Both the position numbers and the translations under genes were made by a program. The notes beneath the pieces were generated by a model that saw only the letters and a list, made by a program, of their open reading frames with translations, did not search any database and was not told the origin of the DNA. This document shows positions 17,891-26,815 of a stretch of DNA of 49,082 bases, one piece after another. Each line of letters begins with the position of its first letter. Position 1 is the first letter of the stretch. The DNA lies in contig NZ_JQJI01000015.1 in the NCBI RefSeq assembly GCF_000745455.1, positions 1-49,082 on the forward strand. Direction: 5' to 3'. This DNA is from Mesoaciditoga lauensis cd-1655R = DSM 25116. Its GTDB lineage: Bacteria; Thermotogota; Thermotogae; Mesoaciditogales; Mesoaciditogaceae.

Positions 17891-18070
17891 TATCGAAACA
17901 CAAGCCAGCACTTATAAACTCGCCATCTGGAGACTCATAAAACGAGGTTGGGAAACACACGGATGTGTTGAGAAAGCGAATCTAACAGGATGTTTGTATG
18001 CAGCGGGCTCTGTTATGAGCATCTTGTATGGAGATACGTCTGAATCAGTTTTGACAAAACTTCAAAAAAT
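17891..18070 (+). repeat. Structured dispersed repeat, copy B (mixed halves)
   Basis: Hairpin 1 at 17954-17969 (AACACA-CGGA-TGTGTT), linker GAGAAAGCGAAT (17970-17981) and hairpin 2 at 17982-17996 (CTAACA-GGA-TGTTTG). The left arm (through AACGAGG) matches copy D and the right arm (CTCTGTT to TTTTGACAAAACTTC) matches copies A and C, so the arms do not pair well with each other. Confidence 0.8.
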
Positions 18071-18117
18071 CTTTTTCTGCACCTTGACCAAACTTTACTT
18101 TTACATGCATCAAAAAT

Positions 18118-18148
18118 GGAGGCCAATTGAGAAAAACAATTGGCCTCC
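18118..18148 (-). terminator. Intrinsic terminator of the ferritin-like gene
   Basis: A perfect 12-bp stem, GGAGGCCAATTG (18118-18129) and CAATTGGCCTCC (18137-18148), followed on the minus strand by ATTTTT. Confidence 0.88.
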
Positions 18149-18185
18149 AAAATTTTAAACAATTTTACGAAAGAACAAAGCTTTT

Positions 18186-18767
18186 TCAGAACAATGGAGT
18201 GAATCCCATCTCATCCCAATATTCTTTAGATCTTTCTTCATACATGGAATAAAGCATGTCCCTATGTTCTTTTTCCCACGAAGCCAGGGCTTTCAAAATC
18301 TTCTTTGCATCTTCATCTTCAACTTTTTCCGCAGAATTATCGTAAAAGTGCATGAAGTCGTCTTCTATTAGATAAGCCATCCTCAATATTGAGAGTTCAG
18401 AGGCTATATCATCTATCTTTCCAGTTGTAAGTTCTTTCTTCTCTCGATCATTGAAAAAACTTACATCCTGCTCGGGAGCTTTCACCTCAGAAATAGGATT
18501 CCCATTTTCAACGTTTTCTATGAGTTTTTTGATGTAATCAACATGTCCTGTTTCCATTTCAGAAAGCTGTTCCAACACTTCCTTCACTTCTCGATCTTTA
18601 ACGTCCTTCACCTTTTCTCTATAAAAATTCATTCCTTCTATTTCTCTAGAAAGTGCAAATTTCAAAATTCCCAACACGCCTTTATTCATATGATTCATAG
18701 CGATCAAATTTTTTTCTTGAAGAAATGTCGCTATGTCCACCTCCTTCTTTAAAGTTTGGAAAGACAA
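18186..18767 (-). CDS. Ferritin-like/rubrerythrin-type diiron protein
   Basis: Four-helix-bundle protein of up to 193 residues, probably oxidative-stress or iron related. Diiron ligand motifs are visible: ALSREIEGMNFY, LSEMETGHVDYI (ExxH), AYLIEDDFMHFY and LASWEKEHRDML (ExxH). There is no C-terminal rubredoxin domain. The start is unclear. TTG 18767 has only a distant AAGGA. A much stronger AAGGAGGTG lies inside the frame at 18746-18738, but the only in-frame codon at proper spacing after it is ATA (18734-18732); the next ATG (MNHMNKG) is about 40 bases from that site. It lies 12 bases after the GGDEF gene. Confidence 0.85.
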   Translation of the reverse strand: MSFQTLKKEVDIATFLQEKNLIAMNHMNKGVLGILKFALSREIEGMNFYREKVKDVKDREVKEVLEQLSEMETGHVDYIKKLIENVENGNPISEVKAPEQDVSFFNDREKKELTTGKIDDIASELSILRMAYLIEDDFMHFYDNSAEKVEDEDAKKILKALASWEKEHRDMLYSMYEERSKEYWDEMGFTPLF

Positions 18768-18779
18768 ATCATGAATTCC

Positions 18780-20522
18780 TTAATGTAATTTTCTATTTTC
18801 CCCATTTCCAGCCACAACGACCATATTTTTTCCGCGTAGCTTAGCGGTGTACAAGGCTTTATCTGCAACCGATACAATTTCATTGGAAGTGCTTGCATCC
18901 ATTGGATAACAAGCTATTCCTACACTTATGGTAACCTTAACTGGGGAATTTCCTCCTCCAATTGAAATTCTTAATCTTTCGGCAATCGTTTTTGCGGTTC
19001 TCTTGCCTATGCCTTTGAGAATTATAACGAATTCTTCTCCGCCGTATCTGGCCGCTATATCTCCATGCCTTATTGAACGCTTTATCGTTTCAGCTATGTA
19101 CTTTATAACCTCATCTCCGGTTTGGTGACCGTACGTGTCGTTGACGAGCTTGAAGTCGTCTATATCCATCATGGCAAGGCAAAATTTCTCATCTTTCTGG
19201 ATCACACCTTCCAATTTGTTGTAAAATTCGGTGTGGTTGTAAAGGCCCGTTTGACCATCTCTGATGGCTTTTTCTTGTAGCTTTTCAAATTCTGTGGAAT
19301 TTTCCAAAGCTATGAAGACTTGGTTGGCAAATATCTCCAAAATCGTCACATCTTCCCAGTTTGGTCTTTTCCCATTTTTGGGCTTATCTGGAGAAATGAG
19401 AGCCACCATTTTACCCGTTCTATCTGTTATTGGAATCCACAACAAATCCATATCGCGCCAGGCATTTTCATCTTTTATTTCGCCATATTCACCCACAAAT
19501 GAAGACTCTGCGGGTAAGACTTCCTTTGCCTCTTCTGGAACAAAATAAGAATTAGATATTTTGTATTCTTCTTTCATCAGCTTTTTCACGAATTCCAAAG
19601 ATGGAGGATTTTTTCTCAACCTTTCAAATTCCTTTTCATCTATGCCAGCGTACGCGATTCTTTCTATCTTACCGTCAGGCGTTATCATACTGACCAAGAC
19701 GTATTCCCACCCTAAATCCTTATGAATTATCTCGGCCACTCTCATCATAAGCTCACGCAACGGTATGTTTGCCTTTAACAGCTGCGAAACTTCTAATATT
19801 CTTTTTAATTTTTGCACGCTTTGAAAAAGCTGCGTTTTTTCTTTCTTTAACTCTTCGTTTGATTTGTTTTGAATGGATAAAAATTTTACGAATATCGGCG
19901 GGAAAGTAAGCGTGTATATCACGAAAATTTGCAACATCACATTGTGGATAGTGTAAGGGAGGACCAAAACCATTGGAATAGTCAAAGAAAAGAAAGCTAA
20001 TTCCATAAAAAAACCCTTTATTGCCGCTTTTAGACTTCTAAATCGTATTCTCAAATAATCATACCAAAGATCGACCAAAACGAAATTGACTATTTTAAAC
20101 ACCAAGAGAGCTAAGATGATACCGTACCAACTACAACCTATTCTTTGAATGACAACTCCCGCAACGTAATATGAAATAGCGTATTGCACGCTGCCGTACA
20201 AGCGTGCACGCATATCGTAATTTTTCCTATAAGAAAAAACAACGCTTAAGTACGCGACAATCGAAGTTGAAAGTGGATCGAAGAGCACGAGCATCGGAAA
20301 GATGGCAAAGAAATGGGGAACAACTCTGAAGTTATTCGAAAATGTGGAGATCGCAAAAGAACCCATTCCATAGGCCACAAGTGACAAGGTGAAAAACAAA
20401 GGATAATTATCAATAGGATGAAATGGCCCCTCGAATAACACCCAAATGTAAAAAACGTTTAGCACCACTATCGAAAGTGTCAATATTTTATTGTATCCCG
20501 TTTTTTTCAAAGATGACTGCAT
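18780..20522 (-). CDS. Membrane GGDEF diguanylate cyclase with GAF-like domain
   Basis: Makes cyclic di-GMP. 580 residues: about six to eight N-terminal hydrophobic helices (to about 220), a coiled linker, a GAF-like sensor (about 245-400) and a C-terminal GGDEF domain. The active site is intact as GGEEF in RYGGEEFVI (about 494-498). The inhibitory I-site RHGD is present five residues before it, suggesting product inhibition. I chose ATG 20522, which follows GGGGGAG; ATG 20534 has no such site. It is separated from the upstream phosphoesterase gene by a terminator. The signal sensed is unknown. Confidence 0.93.
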   Translation of the reverse strand: MQSSLKKTGYNKILTLSIVVLNVFYIWVLFEGPFHPIDNYPLFFTLSLVAYGMGSFAISTFSNNFRVVPHFFAIFPMLVLFDPLSTSIVAYLSVVFSYRKNYDMRARLYGSVQYAISYYVAGVVIQRIGCSWYGIILALLVFKIVNFVLVDLWYDYLRIRFRSLKAAIKGFFMELAFFSLTIPMVLVLPYTIHNVMLQIFVIYTLTFPPIFVKFLSIQNKSNEELKKEKTQLFQSVQKLKRILEVSQLLKANIPLRELMMRVAEIIHKDLGWEYVLVSMITPDGKIERIAYAGIDEKEFERLRKNPPSLEFVKKLMKEEYKISNSYFVPEEAKEVLPAESSFVGEYGEIKDENAWRDMDLLWIPITDRTGKMVALISPDKPKNGKRPNWEDVTILEIFANQVFIALENSTEFEKLQEKAIRDGQTGLYNHTEFYNKLEGVIQKDEKFCLAMMDIDDFKLVNDTYGHQTGDEVIKYIAETIKRSIRHGDIAARYGGEEFVIILKGIGKRTAKTIAERLRISIGGGNSPVKVTISVGIACYPMDASTSNEIVSVADKALYTAKLRGKNMVVVAGNGENRKLH

Positions 20523-20590
20523 TTTCTCCCCCATTTTTCTATCTCTTTTATGACATTTCTACAATTTGTATTTTACAATTTTTAATAAAA

Positions 20591-20620
20591 AAATAAAAGG
20601 GCCATTCGGCCCTTTTATTT
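20591..20620 (-). terminator. Intrinsic terminator of the phosphoesterase gene
   Basis: A perfect 13-bp stem, AAATAAAAGGGCC (20591-20603) and GGCCCTTTTATTT (20608-20620), with a 4-base loop and a T-rich run on the minus strand. Confidence 0.9.
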
Positions 20621-20633
20621 ATCTTAAAGAGAT

Positions 20634-22823
20634 TCAATGTGATTCTATCGTGAACTGATCCAAAATACCAGAATACGGTTTGAAAGCGTTTTCCTGTTTA
20701 TCGTTAATTTGTTTCAAAACGCCTTTCACAGTTATGACCATCTTGTTTCCCTCGACATGAATGACGGTATAGTGATGGATATCTGCTATAGATTTAACCG
20801 TGAATGGCCACCATTTATCCTTCGGCTTCAACTGGTACATTGGCGCTCCTCCACCAGCTGTCGTTATGTATGTAACACCATTGACTTCAAATCTTTCATA
20901 TGCGTGATAATGGCCGTTGAAGACTATGTTAACACCGTATTTTTCAAAGACATCTTTCCAGTATTTTACCAATTCTGGATTTCCAGTTTCAGATGTAGTG
21001 TTTGTCCAGAATGGTTGATGGAATATGACCACCTTGAATTTAGCATCTTTGTTAGCTTTGAGATCTTTTACAAGCCAATCTGTCTGTTCTTGCATCTTGG
21101 CAGCATCTTTTTCCATCAAAATAACGTCTGCATCCAAAACGACGAAGTGAACTGGTCCATAATTAAAGCTGTACCATTCTTCTTCATCCGTTCCTCCACC
21201 TTTTGGAAGCGGGAACGCATCGTAGAAGTAAGAAGAATTATATTCGTGGTTTCCAAGTATTGGATAGTAAGGCACGTTGGCTGCCAAATTATGAATAGCC
21301 CAGAAGAATCTATCCCAATTTGCTAATACCCTTCCATCCATTGTTAAATCACCAATGTTGAACACCAATCTGGGATGAGATGGATCTTTAGCTATGGCAT
21401 CACAAACGAGCTTGTTCCTGAGCTGGAATGTTCTCGTATCGCCGTAAACCACAAATGAGAAGTCTTTCAAAGAATCATCAGTTGGTGTCGTAACGAAGGA
21501 GAATACCTTCGATTCCATCGTACCCGTAAGAGGATCTTTTGAAACTACCATGTAAGAGTACCTGGTGTTTGGCTCCAAATTCTGAAGCATTATGTGATGA
21601 TAAACTTCTGGAGCACTCTCCGAGACGGACTTATCGAAAGTGTTGTTCTTTTCGTAATCTGTACTCTTGGCGTATTTCACCGTTATCTGGGAAGGAAGCA
21701 AGGTTTTAAGGTTTACATAAACGGAATTTGTGGAGATGTTTGTAAGGTAAACCGGCCATACGAAAGAATTCTTTTTGACGTAATTTACAATGTAAGTTGG
21801 AAGGTTTCCGCTTGCCGTTACGGCGAACGATTTTGCTGGCATGACGTATCCAGCTTGTTCCACATTCAAACTGTAATTGCCATTTTGAAGGTAGAGGGTG
21901 TACTCACCAGCGGCGTTTGTTCTTGTTTCACTCACGGTTAAGCCTTTGTCATCTTTAACAACCAATTTTACGAAAGGAACTGTATTTCCAAAAGTGTCTA
22001 CTATTTTCCCCTTTAAGGTTGAGTAAGATATGTTTCTCAGATCAAAGACGGTCTTTTCAACATCGGAAAGGGTTGGGGCAACCACGAATTCTCTTTCATA
22101 AGTTATCGTTTGTCCTGCTTTTAAGACGGTTTTTGGAAGTATTTCAGGATCGCTGTAAATGTAAGCGATGTGAACTGGCCTCATTTTACCGCTTGCAGGA
22201 TCAACCTGGGTGGTGGTGAATCCATACGAAACACCGTCTCCCACTCCACCTACAAGTGGAGAGTTAAAGTTTTTGAATGAGAAACCGTTTCCGTAAAGGA
22301 ATGGACGTGCATATCCGAAAAATGCAGCGTCTCCGAAGACAAATGGTCCTACATCTTTGTCAGAAGTGTTAGTGAGGCTAGTCCTAATGACAACGTAATT
22401 TGCATTACCACTTAGTGTGTATGTGGTGTCTATTTTGACAGATGGCATGTCGCTCTTATATCCAACAGCTTCTATCACAGCATTTCCAGTTTTCTTTCCG
22501 TCATCTTTTACGAATATCTTGGTGTACATAGCTTGTTTTGGCCATCCGTAATAAGTATGAACTTCGTCAAAAAGATCGTTGTTCACATCTGCAAGTGAAG
22601 CATCTAGGATGTTACCTCCACTTTTCATGTAACCATGGAAGTTATCTTTCGCACCTATCAAAACTTTGATTGCAGAGTTTTGAAGAATGTAGTCTCCAAC
22701 ACGTCCAGAAGCTGCCGGGCCTCCGATCAGTTGTGACGGAGTTGAAACTTGAAAAGCCACCGCAGCAAACAGGCTGATTGCCATTGCTAACAGTGCAACC
22801 AGCACAATACCTTTTCTAAGCAT
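20634..22823 (-). CDS. Secreted multidomain metallophosphoesterase
   Basis: Exported protein of 729 residues. A signal peptide is visible (basic MLRKG, hydrophobic core, cleavage near LFAAVA). Residues ~25-265 form a beta-rich domain I do not recognise. About 275-345 is a carboxypeptidase-regulatory-like beta domain (GKIVDTFGNTVPFVKL, TNAAGEYTLYL). About 360-445 is a fibronectin-III-like domain of purple-acid-phosphatase type (LQNLEPNTRYSYMV). Then comes the calcineurin-like phosphoesterase domain with all metal motifs: YGDTRT, NIGDLTMDG, LGNHEYN, FHQPFW and NGHYHAYER. The start ATG follows AAAGGAGGG. Probably a periplasmic or surface phosphatase; the substrate is unknown. Confidence 0.92.
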   Translation of the reverse strand: MLRKGIVLVALLAMAISLFAAVAFQVSTPSQLIGGPAASGRVGDYILQNSAIKVLIGAKDNFHGYMKSGGNILDASLADVNNDLFDEVHTYYGWPKQAMYTKIFVKDDGKKTGNAVIEAVGYKSDMPSVKIDTTYTLSGNANYVVIRTSLTNTSDKDVGPFVFGDAAFFGYARPFLYGNGFSFKNFNSPLVGGVGDGVSYGFTTTQVDPASGKMRPVHIAYIYSDPEILPKTVLKAGQTITYEREFVVAPTLSDVEKTVFDLRNISYSTLKGKIVDTFGNTVPFVKLVVKDDKGLTVSETRTNAAGEYTLYLQNGNYSLNVEQAGYVMPAKSFAVTASGNLPTYIVNYVKKNSFVWPVYLTNISTNSVYVNLKTLLPSQITVKYAKSTDYEKNNTFDKSVSESAPEVYHHIMLQNLEPNTRYSYMVVSKDPLTGTMESKVFSFVTTPTDDSLKDFSFVVYGDTRTFQLRNKLVCDAIAKDPSHPRLVFNIGDLTMDGRVLANWDRFFWAIHNLAANVPYYPILGNHEYNSSYFYDAFPLPKGGGTDEEEWYSFNYGPVHFVVLDADVILMEKDAAKMQEQTDWLVKDLKANKDAKFKVVIFHQPFWTNTTSETGNPELVKYWKDVFEKYGVNIVFNGHYHAYERFEVNGVTYITTAGGGAPMYQLKPKDKWWPFTVKSIADIHHYTVIHVEGNKMVITVKGVLKQINDKQENAFKPYSGILDQFTIESH

Positions 22824-22875
22824 TTAATTCCCTCCTTTGTTTTTTATAAAATCGGTGAAACACGTACGTATAATA

Positions 22876-22904
22876 ATTGTATCATTTTTTCATTTCTTTG
22901 ACAA
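22876..22904 (-). promoter_or_regulatory. Promoter of the phosphoesterase gene
   Basis: On the minus strand TTGTCA (22904-22899), a 17-bp spacer and TACAAT (22881-22876). Its -35 box overlaps that of the divergent promoter by five bases. Confidence 0.75.
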
Positions 22905-22926
22905 TACGGTTTAGATGGGTTATGAT
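22898..22926 (+). promoter_or_regulatory. Promoter of the EEP-family gene
   Basis: Consensus TTGACA (22898-22903), a 17-bp spacer and TATGAT (22921-22926), 45 bp before the start codon. It shares its -35 bases with the minus-strand promoter. Confidence 0.8.
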
Positions 22927-22970
22927 ATTCTTAGATTCTTGCAATACCAAAAAAGAAAGGGAGGGTTAGA

Positions 22971-24044
22971 ATGGAATTCGTATCGCAAGTGGTAATATGG
23001 ACGTTAATTGGAGCGATAGGAGTGTTGGGGGCGTTTTTGCTCTTCTCAACGATGACGATTTATTCTCCACCCAAGGTTATGGAATTAAGCGCTATAAGTA
23101 CACCAGTGAACTTTGAAAATGCTGTTTCCACAAAATTCTCCGTTTTAACATGGAATATTGGATACGCAGGACTAGATGCGTCAGAAGACTTTTTCATGGA
23201 CGGTGGTACCATGTCAATGCCGCCCAATAAAGAAGTCGTAGAAAAAAATATGAAAGGCATTAAAAGCTTTCTGAATGCACACCAAACGGATTTTATCTCT
23301 CTTCAAGAAGTTGATGAGAACTCTGCGAGAAGTTATGGAATCAACGAAATAAGTGAAATTTCGAATATGTTGAAAGATCGTTTTGGATATTACGCTTTGA
23401 ATTACAAAGTGAATTTTGTTCCCGTACCGCTGTCCCATCCAATGGGAAATGTTAAATCCGGCATTGCACTTTTCACAAAGTACAAACCTTTAAAAGTTGA
23501 AAGATGGTCTTTCCCAGGCGATTACAGTTGGCCAGTTAGCCTTTTCCAATTAAAGAGATGTTTTATTGCAAGCTGGTACAACGTGGAAAATTCAAACAAA
23601 AAACTGGTATACGTGAACTTGCATCTTTCCGCTTTCGACAAAGGTGGAACGCTGAGGAAAACACAACTGGATTATTTGAAAAGATTCATGTTGTTGGAAT
23701 ATGAAAAGGGAAATTACGTAATTGTTGGAGGAGACTGGAATAACATGATGCCAGGCATAACCCTTCATCACTTCAAATTCACAACGCCTTTGAAATACCT
23801 TGATATATACATGAACTTCCCAAAAGATTGGACACCAAAAGGATGGAAATGGGCATACGATCCTTCAACACCAAGTTTGCGTTCTGATGAAAAACCTTAC
23901 GTAAAAGGTGAAAATTTTACCACCATCATAGATGGATTTCTCGTTTCTCCAAATGTGAACATTTTGTCGGTAAAAGCTTTTGATCTGGGATTCAAAAACA
24001 GCGACCATAACCCTGTTGAAATGGAAATAGAGTTGGGAAAATAA
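22971..24044 (+). CDS. Membrane-anchored endonuclease/exonuclease/phosphatase-family protein
   Basis: 357 residues. An N-terminal hydrophobic helix (about 6-32) anchors an EEP-fold hydrolase domain facing outside. Catalytic motifs are LTWNIGYAG, LQEVDENS, NLHLSAFDKGG, GGDWNN and the terminal SDHNPVEME. The family includes DNases, sphingomyelinases and inositol phosphatases; the extracytoplasmic location here argues for phospholipid, phosphodiester or extracellular DNA substrates but does not decide. GGGAGGG precedes the ATG. Its divergence from the secreted phosphoesterase with a shared promoter region suggests a common role, perhaps phosphate scavenging (inference). Confidence 0.9.
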   Translation: MEFVSQVVIWTLIGAIGVLGAFLLFSTMTIYSPPKVMELSAISTPVNFENAVSTKFSVLTWNIGYAGLDASEDFFMDGGTMSMPPNKEVVEKNMKGIKSFLNAHQTDFISLQEVDENSARSYGINEISEISNMLKDRFGYYALNYKVNFVPVPLSHPMGNVKSGIALFTKYKPLKVERWSFPGDYSWPVSLFQLKRCFIASWYNVENSNKKLVYVNLHLSAFDKGGTLRKTQLDYLKRFMLLEYEKGNYVIVGGDWNNMMPGITLHHFKFTTPLKYLDIYMNFPKDWTPKGWKWAYDPSTPSLRSDEKPYVKGENFTTIIDGFLVSPNVNILSVKAFDLGFKNSDHNPVEMEIELGK

Positions 24045-24110
24045 AAAGTGAACTCCCGTTTAGGTGTGAAAGTAAGAATTTTAAGAGAAAAGGCGATCAT
24101 TGAAAAAGAA

Positions 24111-24288
24111 TTTTTGAAGTTTTGTCAAAACTGATTCAGACGTATCTCCATACAAGATGCTCATAACAGAGCCCGCTGCATACAAACATCCTGTTAGATT
24201 CGCTTTCTCGGCACATCGTGTGCCTCCAACTCTGTTATTTCGCATCTTGTATGGCGTCTTCATATGTTTTGACAGAAACTTCAAAAAA
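24111..24288 (-). repeat. Structured dispersed repeat, copy C
   Basis: Best-paired copy of the A type. Outer arms pair over most of 60 bp, including TTGAAGTTTTGTCAAAAC and CATACAAGATG (24149-24159) with CATCTTGTATG (24243-24253). On the minus strand hairpin 1 (24224-24210, GGCACA-CGA-TGTGCC), linker (24209-24198) and hairpin 2 (24197-24183, CTAACA-GGA-TGTTTG) follow. Confidence 0.85.
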
Positions 24289-24320
24289 GGAGAGAGAAAG
24301 GCAGAGAGAAGGATGATTAA

Positions 24321-24497
24321 TTCGAAACGCAAGTCAGCACGAATTCACTCTTTTATCCATTTTACGATTCAAAAAACGAGGCACGCTCAGACACTCATCC
24401 ATGAGTACTTTGCTTTCTCAACACATCCGTGTGTTTCCCAACCTCGTTTTATTAGTCTCCAGATAGAGAGTTCATAAGTGCTGGCTTGTGTTTCGAA
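24321..24497 (-). repeat. Structured dispersed repeat, copy D
   Basis: Adjacent to copy C in the same orientation but with different arms: AAAACGAGG (24450-24442) pairs with CCTCGTTTT (24381-24373), and outer TCGAAACACAAGCCAGCAC pairs with GTGCTGACTTGCGTTTCGA. Hairpin 1 at 24435-24420 (AACACA-CGGA-TGTGTT), linker GAGAAAGCAAAG (24419-24408), hairpin 2 near 24407-24392 (ACTCAT-GG-ATGAGT). Confidence 0.83.
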
Positions 24498-24517
24498 GAG
24501 GCGAAAAGCTTTGGCTA

Positions 24518-24575
24518 GAAATGCTCATAACTTCTTACTATTCACTTCTTGATATTTACTGTTTACTCATATGTT
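24518..24575 (-). repeat. Degenerate heptad tract
   Basis: On the minus strand GAGTAAA, CAGTAAA, AGTGAAT and AGTAAGA-like units, as at 5027 and 17748. Between 24576 and the CDF start I see no gene; a plain A/T-rich leader fills it. Confidence 0.45.
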
Positions 24576-24763
24576 TTGATAGAAACTTCAAAGGGAAATG
24601 GAAAGGCAAATTGTTTGAGTTTATAAGTATTGGTACGAGCTTCAGAGGGGTATAATAAGAGAGCGCTTATCGATGAAGTTTTTTATTCCGGTTAGTTTCT
24701 TAAAATCCGCCGTATATAAAAATTAATTCAAAAAAGCGATAAAACGACAAAAAGGTGAAAAAA

Positions 24764-25648
24764 GTGGAAGAACAAAGAACCACACGCAGTTTGAGAGCAA
24801 TAAAAATAGGAATATACGGAAACGTAGCTCTTGCCCTGTTGAAAGTTGTGCTGGGAATAGTCGGATTTTCCGTCTCTTTAATAGCAGATGGTATTGACAC
24901 CACAGCAGATGTTGTAAAGTCCGTTTTTGTGTACAGAGCTGTTAAGATCGCTTCACAGCCACCTTCCGAAGAGTACCCGTATGGATATGGAAGGGCAGAA
25001 ACGGTTGTAACGAACATCGTTGGAATGTCGGTTATCTTTGCTGGCATTCTTATTCTCATGGAATCGATAAAAGACTTTGGGCAAACACATCCTTTGGGAA
25101 TTCTCATGATAATCGGTGCCCTTGCAAGTATTTTGGGTAAGATAGCGCTTTCCACTTACATGTTTGTAATCGCAAAGAAGGTTAACAGCCAAGCCTTGCT
25201 TGCCAACGCAAAAGATTATCTCAGCGATGTTTTTGCATCGGCAGCTGTGCTTGTGGGTGGGCTGTTGGTGACTTTTACGCATATGTCTTACTTCGACCCA
25301 CTTGCTTCCATAGTGGTTTCAGGCATAATTGGATATGTGGGAGTAGAAATAGTTAAGTCAGGAATTCCGGAAATAATGGAGAAAAATGAAAACGCCGAAA
25401 TGCTTGAAGAAATTTACAGTATAATCAAAAAGGCCCCTTACACTTTTCACCCTCACAAAGTGAGAATAAGAAAATTAGGCCCTTATTATTTGGTAGATAT
25501 GCATGTGGAACTGCCGGGGAACATGAGCGTAAGAAGGGCCCACGAAACCGTTAGCCATATCGAAAAAGTCATAAAAGAGAGATTTCCAAACGTGAAAGAA
25601 GTTACCATTCATGAAGAACCCATAGGGGGTGGAAAGGACGAATGGTAA
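24764..25648 (+). CDS. Cation diffusion facilitator, predicted Mn(II)-type
   Basis: Inner-membrane proton-coupled metal exporter, 294 residues, with six predicted helices and a cytoplasmic ferredoxin-like domain (about 200-290). Transport-site residues form DxxxD in helix 2 (ADGIDTTAD, Asp45/Asp49) and DxxxD in helix 5 (NAKDYLSD, Asp151/Asp155). Zinc CDFs usually have His at the first position of one or both pairs; the Asp-only pattern is the one linked to manganese. GTG 24764 is chosen since AAAGGTG lies 6 bases upstream; GTG 24755 overlaps that site. The C-terminal MHVELPGNMSVRRAHE is typical of the family. Confidence 0.92.
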   Translation: MEEQRTTRSLRAIKIGIYGNVALALLKVVLGIVGFSVSLIADGIDTTADVVKSVFVYRAVKIASQPPSEEYPYGYGRAETVVTNIVGMSVIFAGILILMESIKDFGQTHPLGILMIIGALASILGKIALSTYMFVIAKKVNSQALLANAKDYLSDVFASAAVLVGGLLVTFTHMSYFDPLASIVVSGIIGYVGVEIVKSGIPEIMEKNENAEMLEEIYSIIKKAPYTFHPHKVRIRKLGPYYLVDMHVELPGNMSVRRAHETVSHIEKVIKERFPNVKEVTIHEEPIGGGKDEW

Positions 25649-25735
25649 TATTGAGAAGTTTTATGGTAAAATACAAGAAATATGAATGTTATGTTTTAAA
25701 TTAAAAAAGTTGAGCCAATTAAGGAGGATGAAGAG

Positions 25736-26377
25736 ATGTCTGTTGGTAATTTCATTCAAGGTGGAGGGCCGATTCTGATCGTTGTTTTGCTTTTAGGACT
25801 TGTAGGACTGCTTTTCTTTTTCGAAAGACTTTTTGTGATATTGAAAGAAAAAGCAGAATTAAGAGTCCTCTCTGTGAAGGTTAGAAACTCCATTGCGCAA
25901 AAGAATATCACAGCCTCAAAGCAACATTGCAGGGCTTCTTCAAGCATTTTTGCCTCTGTGATGCTGAAAGCCTTTGAGTACTACGAGAAACGGCAAATAT
26001 CTGAATTTGAAAGCGTTCTTCAAGGTTTCGTTGAAGATGAGACTTTCAAACTTGAAAAGAATTTCAGGTATATAAGCATGTCAATATCTCTTTCGCCTCT
26101 GCTTGGTTTCTTTGGAACAGTTATAGGGATGGTACAAGTTTTCAGTGGAATACAAGCTGTGGGAGGGATTTCTGGTCTGCAAGGCCAAGCTTCTCTTGCA
26201 CAAGGTATAAGCGTTGCGCTTTACACCACCGTTGGTGGTCTTGCTGTGGCAATAGTTATGGCAATTCTTATGACGGTTTTAAGAGAACTCGAAGATAGGT
26301 TGCTTGGAAACACCATCGAAGAGATTCGCACCTCCGTTGGAAAGTTGAAAGCTATCCCCGCGGAGGAGGTGCACTGA
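25736..26377 (+). CDS. exbB: ExbB/TolQ/MotA-family proton channel
   Basis: Inner-membrane stator subunit that converts proton flow into force on TonB or Tol partners, 213 residues. There are three hydrophobic segments (about 12-32, 118-142, 160-185) with the conserved family stretch SPLLGFFGTVIGMVQVF in the second. The ATG follows AAGGAGG. It is immediately followed by exbD and tonB-like genes, which fixes the family member as ExbB/TolQ rather than MotA. Confidence 0.93.
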   Translation: MSVGNFIQGGGPILIVVLLLGLVGLLFFFERLFVILKEKAELRVLSVKVRNSIAQKNITASKQHCRASSSIFASVMLKAFEYYEKRQISEFESVLQGFVEDETFKLEKNFRYISMSISLSPLLGFFGTVIGMVQVFSGIQAVGGISGLQGQASLAQGISVALYTTVGGLAVAIVMAILMTVLRELEDRLLGNTIEEIRTSVGKLKAIPAEEVH

Positions 26378-26379
26378 AA

Positions 26380-26796
26380 TTGAGAAAGAGGTCGCTTAAC
26401 GGCGCAGAAGATTTTAGAATAGAACTTACATCCCTTGTGGATATTATGTTCCTTCTCATACTTTTCTTGGTCTTAACCACAACTTTCACGGTAAGCCAAG
26501 GAAAATTCAACGTGAAATTACCAGGCGCCGTTACAAGTACCTCTCAAACTCAACAAAACAAAGTCCTTACCATTATCGTCACATCCAACGATGACGTATA
26601 TCTTGGAGACAAAAAAGTGGGCCTTGAAGGCTTGTTGACCTCTGTTTCACAATACGTCCAGCAAAACGGTACGCCGACGGCTGTTTATTTGAAAGCGGAT
26701 AAAGATGCCAGGTATGGAATCATTGTGAAAGTTATGGACGTTTTAAGAATGCAAAAGGTTTTCAACATCAATTTGATCGTGAAAAAGCTCCAATGA
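26380..26796 (+). CDS. exbD: ExbD/TolR-family protein
   Basis: Partner of ExbB, 138 residues, one N-terminal transmembrane helix. The essential proton-carrying Asp21 is in LTSLVDIMFLLILFLVL. The periplasmic domain runs about 50-138 and ends in the usual VMDVLRMQKV. The TTG start at 26380 lies after a strong GGAGGAGGTG and 2 bases beyond the exbB stop. Confidence 0.93.
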   Translation: MRKRSLNGAEDFRIELTSLVDIMFLLILFLVLTTTFTVSQGKFNVKLPGAVTSTSQTQQNKVLTIIVTSNDDVYLGDKKVGLEGLLTSVSQYVQQNGTPTAVYLKADKDARYGIIVKVMDVLRMQKVFNINLIVKKLQ

Positions 26797-26815
26797 ATTT
26801 GGAGGTGAACCGATT

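Noticed and set aside
24111-24497. Integron attC-like array (paired palindromic copies C and D)
   Set aside because: No integron integrase or cassette genes, and the copies differ in arms and spacing from attC sites.
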